Shown: positions 56,080-64,000 of the stretch, in pieces
Layout: every line of letters starts with the position of its first letter
Position numbering within the stretch: the stretch's first letter is position 1
Origin: Cervus elaphus
Lineage: Eukaryota; Chordata; Mammalia; Artiodactyla; Cervidae
DNA: 64,000 nucleotides
Assembly (NCBI RefSeq): GCF_910594005.1
Contig: NC_057819.1
Location: 126,515,669 to 126,579,668 of the forward strand
Reading direction: 5' to 3'
The notes under the pieces: model-generated
Told to the model about the DNA's origin: nothing
What the model saw: only the letters and a program-made list of their open reading frames with translations
Database searches by the model: none
Position numbers and translations under genes: made by a program

Positions 56080-56535
56080 CTGCAGAGGTTGGCAAACTTC
56101 TTTAAAGGGCCACAGAGTAAATATTTTGGGCCTTCTCTGGTAGCTCAGCTGGTGAAGAATCTGTCTACAATGCAGGAGACCCCAGTTTGATTCCTGGTCC
56201 AGGAAGATCCCCTGAAGAAGGGACAGGTTACCCACTCCAGTATTCATGGTCTTCCCTGATGGCTCAGATGGTAAAGAATCTACCCGCAATGCGGAAGACC
56301 TGGGTTCAACCCCTGGGTTGGGAAGATCCCCTGGAGGAGGGCATGGCAACCCACTCTAGTATTCTTGCCTGGAGAATCCCCTTGGACAGAGGAGCCTGGT
56401 GGGCTATACAGTCCTTGGGGTCGCAAAGAGTCAGACACAACTGAGTGACTAAGCACACACATGGTAAATATTTTAGATTGTGGGCTTCATGGTCTCTGTC
56501 ATGGCCCCTAAGAGAGCCATGAAATGTGTCCGCTA
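56080..56535 (+). mobile_element. hAT-like DNA relic split by a Bov-tA dimer
   Basis: 'gaggttggcaaacttcttta' and 'gagtaaatatttt' on the left and 'agattgtgggcttcatggtc' on the right are the 5' half of the family seen at 322-808. Confidence 0.6.
56128..56463 (+). mobile_element. Bov-tA dimer in one insertion site
   Basis: A first Bov-tA, truncated at 'actccagtattcatgg' (56128-56248), runs into a second near-complete Bov-tA (56249-56463). GTAAATATTTT flanks the pair exactly (56117-56127 and 56464-56474). Confidence 0.93.
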
Positions 56536-57230
56536 CAGTTGAGAGAAGCCAGACACCCAGCCCAGCCTGGAGAAGCTCGCATGAAGAGGGATGGGGGTCT
56601 GTACCCCCAGAGACATCACGGCAGGGAATGGGCTTTGACTGTCCTATGGCAGTGACAGGAAAAGGCTGGGGGATGGGAGGACAGCCCACAGATCCAGGTT
56701 TGTTAGTCCAAGCAGGGAGATGGGATAGTCTTTGTGGACCAGAGAGAGAATCTTCCAGGGACCACGCACAGACCTGTCCAATGGGGTCGTCTGATGTGGT
56801 TGGGGGCGGTACACCATAGGATGCTGCAGGAACTCCTGATGGATGTCCCAGAGGAAGGAGTCACATGGGGCCATTCAGAATTTGACATGAACACACCAGG
56901 GGTCACAGGTACCCCCAGAGTCGGGCGGGTAAAGTTACTCTTTCTCTTTCTTCCAAAACTCTGCCTCTGTATTTCTATTTGGCATCAGTTCATGGAGGGC
57001 CAATATTTTGGCAACAGGAATGTTTAAGCAATCCATGGAAGCCAGGAGGGGAAGCTTTTCTTTGCAGCCAGATCCAGGAGTGTTATGCTCTTTTACCATC
57101 CTGCCTCCTTGCAGGAGCCTCCATGAACCCCTCGAGGTGGCCAACGGTTTGGGGTTCTGGGATTTTCTGCTTTTGAGCTGCGTTCGTTCGGTATGTGGCC
57201 TCCCTCACGGAGGTGGGAACCTGGTTCTAT
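56536..57230. other. Unique sequence
   Basis: No repeat recognised. Frames of 97 and 136 codons lack known domains; the 136-codon one runs into the LTR. Confidence 0.4.
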
Positions 57231-57767
57231 TGAAGAAGGAATTCATAGGGCCTGGACTCCATCTCAGGCCTGTCAGTGCTGATCGTGCTAGGCCACCTCT
57301 CCAATGGACTCTGAACTCTGCGCTTAGCGCCTGTGGGAATGACAATGGAAGGATAAGACCCCCTCTGGGCAGGGGAATCTTGAAGCTCACATCCAGGTTA
57401 AGAGAAAACAGACACTAATCACCCCTGCCTCCGGACAGTATTTATCGGAATGTAACCACAGGCTTATCAGTTATTAACTGGTTGGAATATAACTGCGGGC
57501 TTATTGATTTTTAACTGTTTGAACACATAACATGTGAATGATGGGGTTATTGTGATTGTATTTGCCCTTCCTTTGTAAGCCTCAAGGGATTTGGGCTGGT
57601 GGGTTTGGACACGTACACATGGGGTATAAAAGATTTTCACAAATGCTGGTCGGGGCCCTTGGCTAAGAAGAGACTCTGCCTTGGGCCCACCGGTGTAATA
57701 AACTGCACTCCACTATCTGCATTGTCCTTCTGAGTGAGTTTGTTTTCTGGAAAGCATGGCTATAACA
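57231..57767 (+). mobile_element. Solo LTR of an endogenous retrovirus, ERV1-like
   Basis: A 537-bp element beginning TGAAG and ending ATAACA, with an exact 4-bp target duplication CTAT (57227-57230 and 57768-57771). TATA-like 'ggtataaaag' lies at about 57623, the polyadenylation signal 'aataaa' at about 57697, and a GAGTGAGTTTG-type U5 follows. A related copy lies at 59432-59931 in reverse. No internal viral genes are present. Confidence 0.88.
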
Positions 57768-58424
57768 CTATGAAGTGGGAAGTATGGAAGTCAGACTCGA
57801 GAATAGTGGGAGAGCAATAGAAAAATAAAACCTCATTGTCTCTGATATTTCAGGTGGCCTCTGGGTTAATTGCAGTGCCAGGAGCTGTGAGTGGGATCCG
57901 CAGTCCTCCACCGTGGCCAGGGCAACTTCTGGAACACTCCTTAATTAATAGCTGTTCTTTTCTGCTGTGGTTTCTGGGTCTCTCATCAGCCAATTGAACT
58001 GTTCTCTTGGAAACAAAGACCCGTTAGGAGGTGCTGAGCTTCCAGTAATTTCTTTCCTCCACCTCTTTGTCTGGAGGAGTTCACTGAATGGCGTGTCCAA
58101 TGAATTCCATTTCTCAGTGACAAAACCCCTGGAGGGGAGGCGGTTGCTATAGTGACAGGGGGTGGGCCACCCTCTTAATTTGCAGAGGAACAATGAGGAA
58201 GTCGCTGACCCTCAGCAGGAAGCCTGAAGTTGAAACTGCGAAGTCTATGAGTTCTCCCCCATCAACTCTGGGTGAGAGAGAAATGAACCCACAAGTTTGG
58301 ATCAAGGGCAGGATAAGAAAATTGCCCAAGACCTCTGGGCGCCCCAGATGGTGACGTTTCTGCTTCCAGTTCTTTCCAAATGTGTTTGCGGGATGCATTT
58401 CCATCCAACTCTCCTGGGAGACGG
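57768..58424. other. Repeat-free stretch
   Basis: Holds the regulatory candidate at 57840-58200. No exon recognised. Confidence 0.4.
57840..58200. promoter_or_regulatory. Candidate conserved noncoding element
   Basis: 'ttaattaata' at 57941-57950, 'gggttaattgcag' at about 57864, and an RFX X-box-like GGTTGCTATAGTGAC at 58142-58156 lie in repeat-free sequence. Inference only. Confidence 0.3.
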
Positions 58425-58435
58425 TGCACAAATGT

Positions 58436-58538
58436 TGTTTAGTCGATAAGTCACGTTCAACTATTTGCGACCCCATGGACTGTAGCCTGCCAGGTCCTCT
58501 GTCCATGGGATTTCCCAGGAAGGAATACTGGAGCGGGT
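58436..58538 (-). mobile_element. Bov-A monomer, truncated
   Basis: Only the Bov-A end is present. TGCACAAATGT (58425-58435) and TGCACAAGTGT (58539-58549) flank it. Confidence 0.92.
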
Positions 58539-58549
58539 TGCACAAGTGT

Positions 58550-58987
58550 AGCCTGTGCATTTAAACTTCTAACTACCCACCATCCCAAAGAACAAATGGG
58601 GAGCAGACAGCTTCCCAAGGCCAGGTCTAGGGGGAGGACGGGCTGGATGGGAGGGACTTCCTGGTACCATTAACTGCCTTCACAGTCAGGCAGAACTTGT
58701 GCTGGTTTCGCTTTTAGCTGAGGATGAGGCAAAGCAAAAAAGGAAAACCAGAGGGGAAGGCTGGAAAGAACCCCATCTCTGCTGGTCCTGAGGCAGGACT
58801 GTGGTCATCATGCCCAAACAACCTTCACTTCCCCCTTCACGATCTTTAGCCCTCCACATCCCAGGCTCTGGAGCTCAGGGCTCAGGCCATCAGCAGGACT
58901 GGGGGTGCCTGGATTGGGCATGCTCTCCATCTGCAGAGACCACAAAATTTGAATCAAATTTCACTATCAACTCAGGGAAGTTGTGGG
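58550..58987. other. Unique sequence
   Basis: Nothing recognised. Confidence 0.4.
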
Positions 58988-59095
58988 AGCCAGTCACAAG
59001 GTGTCCTCAGCAGAATAAAGGCCCCCAAAGATGTCCATGTCCTCCTCTCAGGAGCTTGTGAATATATTACCTTATATATTTCATCTTTGTCCCAG
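58988..59095 (+). mobile_element. MaLR-type LTR 5' fragment
   Basis: 'cagaataaaggcccccaaag', 'atgtccatgtcctcctctca' and 'cttgtgaatatattacctta' match the 5' start of MLT1-like LTRs. A 3' fragment of the same class lies at 60372-60535, and the two may be one LTR opened by later insertions. Confidence 0.6.
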
Positions 59096-59171
59096 GCACA
59101 GGCCCAGAGCTCCAAAGACCCTCAACCTTTCCTGAGTGTTGAGCATCCTCTATCATTCATAAGGAGACCCT

Positions 59172-59395
59172 GATTTCTTAAAGAATTGATGCATAGTTGA
59201 TTTACAATGTTTTAGGTGTACGGAAAACTGATTCAGATATTCTTTTTCAGATTCTTTTCTAAGTTATTACCAGATCTTGAATATAGTTTCCAGTAGGTCC
59301 TTGTTGGTTAAAATCCATTTTATACATTGTAATGTGTATCTGTTAATACAAATTCCTAATTTATACCCCCCCCCGCCCCCCGCCCATAAGAAGAC
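59172..59395 (-). mobile_element. Artiodactyl L1 3' UTR, antisense
   Basis: 'tagttgatttacaatgtttt', 'aggtccttgttggtt' and 'gttaatacaaattcctaatt' are the reversed L1 3' end, ending in a C-rich tract at 59366-59387. Confidence 0.75.
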
Positions 59396-59431
59396 CCTTT
59401 GATCTCACCTGAGTTTATGTTGATGAGGTAA

Positions 59432-59931
59432 TGTTGTAGCCACCCGTTCCAGGAAACAAACTCACTCAGAAGCACAATGCAGATAGTGGAGTGCAGTTTG
59501 TTACAGCAGCGGGCCCAAGGCAGAGTCTCCTCTTAGCCAAGGACCCCGACCAAAGTGAAACCTTATATACCCTAAGTGTGTAAGGTTCCCTGAAACTAGT
59601 CTGAACAAAAGAAAAAGAAAGATACAATCAAAGTTAACCAGTGATGATCATATGCCTTAAGCCTATGTAGTCAACAGTGGACAATTATCAATAGGCCTGT
59701 GGTCATACCCCAATAAGCATAATAGAATGTATGATTCTATTCGGCTACACAGATAATTAGGGTATTCTTTTAGGCGATGGAGAGCCCTGGGGCTCTTTCT
59801 TCCGGGGCCCTGGTTTTCCAGTTGGTATGTTGTTTCCATAGATACTGGGCATATGGCTCAAAGTCCATAGTCCAGCCCAAGATGGATGGAGTCCTGCTTT
59901 CAAGGTAGAGCCTGTTCTGTTTCCTCCTTCA
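59432..59931 (-). mobile_element. Solo LTR, same family as 57231-57767, reverse orientation
   Basis: The reverse complement begins TGAAGG and ends ACAACA. It carries 'ggtatataagg' as TATA-like box, then the shared 'cttggctaagaggagactct' and 'ctccactatctgcattgtgc' segments. Flanks GTAA (59428-59431) and GTGA (59932-59935) are a probable 4-bp duplication with one change. The polyadenylation signal has decayed to 'aacaaa'. Confidence 0.85.
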
Positions 59932-59944
59932 GTGACTGAGGGTC

Positions 59945-59970
59945 GCCCCCCCCCACCGCCCCCGCCCCCA
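59945..59970. repeat. C-rich tract (G-rich on minus strand)
   Basis: Ten C, then three further C blocks separated by one or two bases. The minus strand fits the G-quadruplex pattern of four G runs with short loops. A similar tract lies at 59366-59387. Confidence 0.6.
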
Positions 59971-59982
59971 GCTACAGATGAT

Positions 59983-60125
59983 CTGTGATGGGATAAATGG
60001 AAAAGAAATTTTTTAAAAAGAGGGGATATATGTATATATACAGCTGACTCACTTTGCTATATAGCAGAAACTAACACATTATAAAGCAGCTATACTCCAA
60101 AAAAACATTTTTTTTAATCTAGAAA
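59983..60125 (+). mobile_element. Artiodactyl L1 3' end
   Basis: 'ggatatatgtatatatacag', 'tcactttgctatatagcaga' and 'gcagctatactccaaaaaaa' are the sense L1 3' terminus. Confidence 0.78.
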
Positions 60126-60371
60126 GAATGCGAATTTATAAAAAGTCTAAAACATCAAGTAGAATTTTTAAAGGTTTATATAGCTTTCCCTTCTACTTTT
60201 TTTTTTTGCTTCATATTTCCTGGCCTTTCTAGGGCGAATTATATTACTTGTAAGCTTAAACCACAGTAAAATACATTCCCTAGGAAATAAACATAAAACA
60301 AAATGGCAGACTGAAAAACAAGATTATAAAGATTTTAAATAAATAAATTCCAACTCCAAAAGAAGAGAGAG
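60126..60371. other. AT-rich sequence
   Basis: A poly(T) tract at about 60199-60208. No repeat family named. Confidence 0.4.
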
Positions 60372-60535
60372 AAATAAGACACAGAGAGAACCAAGCCATC
60401 GTTTGTAGGAGGGTGGAAGGGCACCTGATATCCGACTCCCAGCCTCCAGCACTGTGAGAAATGGACGTCTGCTGTTGATAATCCCCTTCGTCTACGGTAA
60501 TGGGTTATACAGCAGCCTGAACTGAGATAGCATCA
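60372..60535 (+). mobile_element. MaLR-type LTR 3' fragment
   Basis: 'cccagcctccagcactgtga' and 'gttatacagcagcctgaact' match the 3' end of MST/MLT1-like LTRs. Confidence 0.65.
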
Positions 60536-61047
60536 GCTCAGAGGAGTGTGGGGTGAGGGTGACTCTCAGGATGGAGGAGGATGAAAGGAGAGAAGGTTCC
60601 AGGGAGGAGGATTTGGTCTCCATCCTTTGCAAAGAATCCCAGACATGCAGAGGCTGCCTGAGAGCTCACAGCAGACGGACTCACACCAGACAGACTGTCT
60701 GGGTCCCCAGAACACGTGTCACAAGGCCTACATTGGTGTGTGACCTGGGAGTGCAAGGAGGCTGTTCACATACACACAGGCTGGGTGGGGAGGGGAGTGC
60801 GGTGCCTGGGCAAACCCGCTCCCATATCCACTGGGGAGACCCCAGCCCAAGCTGGGAGGGGAGTCACTCACTGCTCAGAGGACAGCCAGGGAGGCCAGAC
60901 CCCCGTCAGAGAACGCTTCTTAACTTGGGTCTGGGAGGGAGCAGTCCCTGGGCATGTAAACTTTGACACGTGCTCATAGCCAAGTGGTCAGAAAGGTTTT
61001 GTTTTGTTTTTTTCCTGAACAGCTCATGTTAAAGAAGCCCCAGGCAG
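60536..61047. other. Unique GC-moderate sequence
   Basis: A 137-codon plus frame (60553-60966) overlaps an 87-codon plus frame and has no known domain. Confidence 0.4.
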
Positions 61048-61140
61048 GGACTTCCCTGGCAGTCCAGGCTCCTGATACAGGGGGCCCAGGCAACTAAGAG
61101 TTCGCATGCTACAATTAAGACCTGGAGTGGCCAAGTGAAT
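61048..61140 (+). mobile_element. CHR-type SINE, internally deleted
   Basis: Head 'gggacttccctggcagtcca' followed by a shortened body ('gcaactaagagttcgcatgc', 'gacctggagtggccaagtga'). Confidence 0.75.
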
Positions 61141-61990
61141 TTTTTTTTTTTTAAAAGGATAATAAAACAAAGAAGCAGCAGGCAAGCTTTTACAAACAGC
61201 CAAGACCTTCCTGAGGAGCCCTGGAAACAGGGCATGCCCTGCAGTGACCCAGTAACGAAGGGAGAACAGAACCCTCGGGAACAATAGCACTTCTGCTCCC
61301 AGAAGGGCAGGACCCATTTGATCCCTGCTGGGGGGGGCTGTAAAGAGAAGGCAACACAAGTCCATCTCAGGAAGGCAGGAAAAAAACAAACCAAAAAACT
61401 CATATATTTTCTGAGCCAAAAATTTTGCCTGGGTTCCCCCCTTCACCTCAAGAATGCATTTAAATCAAAAAGATGAGAGGAGCCAGGTCTGTTCCCCCAG
61501 GCAGCCCGGTCCAGCTCTCTCCAGCCCAGGGGTGGGGGTGGAGGGTGAGTTCAGATATTCCCGGTTCCTCTACACGTCACTCCTTCCAGCAACCCCTTGA
61601 CTCCAGGTAACCACAATGAATCTGGAGCATCGCCAAAACAGCCATAAATGTTAAGTCCCATTCTGTTATGCATTGAACAACTGTCCTTTATGAAAAGGAT
61701 AAAAATCTCATGAGCAGAAATTGAAAAGTCTGCAAAAATATGTATCTGTTAATAAAACAGTGGAATTGCAAGGGGTGGAAGGATGTCTGTCATCTTGGGG
61801 ACCCTGTCCCGGGGCACTCTCATGGGTAAGATGCAAACATCTTCACCGTCACCCCACTCCCTCCAAGTCATCTTTGGAATCCAGATCCACTTTACCAGGG
61901 CAGCAGTTGGGGGTCCCTGAAACCCAGAAGAGAGTCAGAATTTTGTGAGTTGAATTCCTTTTCCAGAGCCCCGGAGGTGATTGCTATTTA
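61141..61990. other. Unique sequence
   Basis: Begins with a poly(T) tract. Minus frames of 140 and 124 codons share DNA and lack known domains. Confidence 0.4.
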
Positions 61991-62005
61991 AAAGGGAAAT
62001 TTTAG

Positions 62006-62179
62006 GGACTTCCCTGGTGGCCCAGTGGCTAAGACTCCTCGCTCCCATGCCTGGGGCCTGGGTTCGATCTCTGGTCGGGGAACTAGATCTTGCTTGCTGC
62101 AACTAACTTGCTCGTGGCAATGAAGATCCCAAGTGCTGCAATGAAGACCTGGCAGAGCCAAAGAATATTTGTTTTTTAA
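62006..62179 (+). mobile_element. CHR-type SINE
   Basis: Head 'gggacttccctggtggccca', 'ggttcgatctc' B box. 'aaagggaaattttag' (61991-62005) and 'aaaggaaactttag' (62180-62193) flank it. Confidence 0.92.
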
Positions 62180-62259
62180 AAAGGAAACTTTAGGTGTGGT
62201 AAAAAAAAAAATATTATAATGTGCATCAGCCCTCTTTATTCTTTTTATGGTAAAACTGA

Positions 62260-62472
62260 TTTTTAAAAAATATCTTATTTATTTGGCTGTGTTGACCCTT
62301 GGTTGCAGCGCAGGTGGGCTCTCTGTGGCAGCAGGGGGGCTTCTCTCTAGCTGTGGCTTGTGGATTCAGTAGCCCCTTGGCATGTGGGATCTTGGTTCCC
62401 CGACTAGATATTGAACCTGTGTCCCCTGCATTGGAAGGCAAATTCTTCACCACTGGACCACCAGGGAAGTCC
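62260..62472 (-). mobile_element. CHR-type SINE, longer form
   Basis: Reversed CHR with body ('ggctgtgttgacccttggtt') and head. TGGTAAAACTGA flanks it exactly (62248-62259 and 62473-62484). Confidence 0.94.
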
Positions 62473-62489
62473 TGGTAAAACTGACTTTT

Positions 62490-62784
62490 GACTCCTGTGT
62501 TTAGATCTGGGAAGAGTGTCCAGGAGGTAAAGGATGGGCAGTGACAGAAGCTTGTTGGTAATGGTCCAGCCAAATGTTCTAAGGCAACGGGCAGTTCACA
62601 GGGGACGGACACAGGGAGAACTTGACCCTATCTGCACCTTTGCGGGGAAGGAGCTACGAGGGCTCTGAGCCCTAAAGCTTCTGGTCAAGGGGACCAATGG
62701 GCTACTTTGTGGGCGGTTTAGCAGAGCCTTGGAGCTCCCCTGCTCCCCTTATCATCCCCATCTCTATCTTCACTGTCAGGGCTA
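62490..62784. other. Unique sequence
   Basis: Nothing recognised. Confidence 0.4.
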
Positions 62785-63230
62785 TCACAGATGAAGCTGC
62801 CATAACTATTTCTGTAGGAGTCTTTGAATACATATGTTTTCTTTCCTCTTGAGTAAATACATTTTCATTTCATTTGGGAGCAGAGTGATGGGTAGAAGGA
62901 TGTTTAACTTCTTAAGAAATGAACCAGTTGTTTTTCGAAGTGGTTGTGCCATTTCTTCATTCCCACCAGCAACATCTGAGCATTCCAGTCCCTTAATATC
63001 CTCTCCAATAGTCATCTTGAGAGGTGTGTGGGGTTATCTCAGGATGGTTTTAATTTACTCACATTTCCCTGCTGGCTAATGATGGTGAACATCTCTTCAT
63101 GAGCTTCTTTGCTAGCTGTATATCTTCTTCTGTGATGTGCGTGGTTCAAATCTATTGCCCGTTAAAAAACAAATGTGTCATTTGTCTTCTTCTCTCATAG
63201 CAAGAGTGTTTTATACATTTTGGGTTGGGA
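62785..63230 (-). mobile_element. Ancient L1 3' region, antisense
   Basis: 'acatatgttttctttcctct', 'cattcccaccagcaacatct', 'atttccctgctggctaatga' and 'atctcttcatgagcttcttt' are the typical reversed order of the mammalian L1 3' region. Confidence 0.8.
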
Positions 63231-63371
63231 GTGGGTGGGACATGGTGGCCAGCTCTTCATCTTTTCACATACTAATCCATCAACTCTATATCCTGAATCC
63301 TTCAAAGCTTATTTTCAAAACCCCAGATCCCAGGTTTTTGCCAATCAGAAGTCTTGGTTTTAAAACTCATA

Positions 63372-63801
63372 AGTAAGCCAGAAAGATAAAGACCAATACA
63401 GTATACTAACGCATATATATGGAATTTAAAAAGATGGTAACGACAACCCTATATGCAAAACAGAAAAAGCGACACAGATGTACAGAACAGACTTTTAGAC
63501 TCTGTGGGAGAAGGCGATGGTGGGATGTTCTGAGAGAATAGTATTGAAACAAGTATACTATCAAGGGTGAAACAGATCACCAGCCCAGATTGGATGCATG
63601 AGACAGGTGCTCAGGGCTGGTGCACTGGGAAGACCCAGAGGGATGGGATGGAGAGGGAGGTGGAAGGGGGGATCAGGATGGGGAACACGTGTAAATCCCT
63701 GGCTGATTCATGTCAATGTATGGCAAAAACCACTACAATACTGTAAAGTAATTAGCCTCCAACTAATAAAAATAAATGGAAAATTAAATAAATAAATAAA
63801 T
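63372..63801 (+). mobile_element. Bovid L1 3' UTR, 5'-truncated insertion
   Basis: 'cagatcaccagcccagattg', 'gatgcatgagacaggtgctc', 'cactgggaagacccagaggg' and an (AAAT)n tail. TAAAACTCATA occurs on both sides (63361-63371 and 63801-63811). Confidence 0.93.
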
Positions 63802-63811
63802 AAAACTCATA

Positions 63812-64000
63812 CTCACCTTCTGCTTTTCTGCTCTGTCCTACCTCCCTTGGCTTTGGCAAGCGAGGTGATAAGCTGGACAGCTCATTTCCAAGCAACTTTG
63901 TCCTTACCCGACCCAGGGTCTCTGCCTGCTTCCAGAGAGTCACTCACCATCCCGCAGTGTGCTCTCTGAGCACAACCTCCCAACATCCAGGTGATAACCA
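63812..64000. other. Unique sequence to window end
   Basis: Nothing recognised. Confidence 0.4.

Noticed and set aside
57231..57767. TATA box and polyadenylation signal as a host gene promoter
   Set aside because: Both lie in an LTR with defined ends and target duplication. Host use is possible but not shown.

Overview
This is a stretch of ruminant (bovid-type) nuclear DNA with no protein-coding gene or exon I can support. The lineage call rests on its retroposons. Bov-tA/Bov-A SINEs, CHR-type tRNA-Glu-derived SINEs and BovB (RTE) LINE pieces occur throughout, and there are artiodactyl-type L1 3' ends. Older layers include MIR, L2, ancient L1, MaLR-type LTRs and hAT-like DNA relics. Family names come from recalled consensus sequences, not from a database search. 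The species (cattle, sheep, goat, buffalo) cannot be fixed from this window.

Layout. 0-9 kb: an old hAT-like relic, unique sequence with a U2 snRNA fragment, and a MaLR LTR holding two SINEs. 9-10 kb: two BovB 3' ends in an inverted pair. 10-24 kb: unique DNA with a MaLR LTR split by a solo LTR, and scattered SINEs. 24.4-26.2 kb: a repeat-poor island with homeodomain-like and E-box-like motifs, the best regulatory candidate here. 26-35 kb: ancient repeats, MIR/L2 relics and a GC-rich block at 32.8-34.1 kb. 36-46 kb: L1 relics, one short mRNA-like retrocopy and many Bov-tA copies. 46.4-53 kb: an AT-rich ancient antisense L1 that has taken in many younger elements, including the largest BovB piece (47.5-48.4 kb), which keeps a reverse-transcriptase YADD motif but has two in-frame stops. 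53-58.5 kb: mostly unique DNA, a Bov-tA dimer and a 537-bp solo LTR with an exact 4-bp target duplication. 59.4-59.9 kb: a second LTR of that family in opposite orientation. 60-64 kb: MaLR, CHR and L1 pieces, ending in a young-looking L1 3' end.

Nothing suggests an operon, CRISPR array, prophage or other microbial system. Long open frames are chance frames or run through repeats. The most informative content is the insertion record. Many elements have target-site duplications readable to the base, which gives relative ages. There are two apparent poly(A)-only insertions, one 117-bp retrocopy, one likely L1-SINE chimera and a SINE dimer. Several repeat-free segments are candidate noncoding regulatory DNA, at low confidence.
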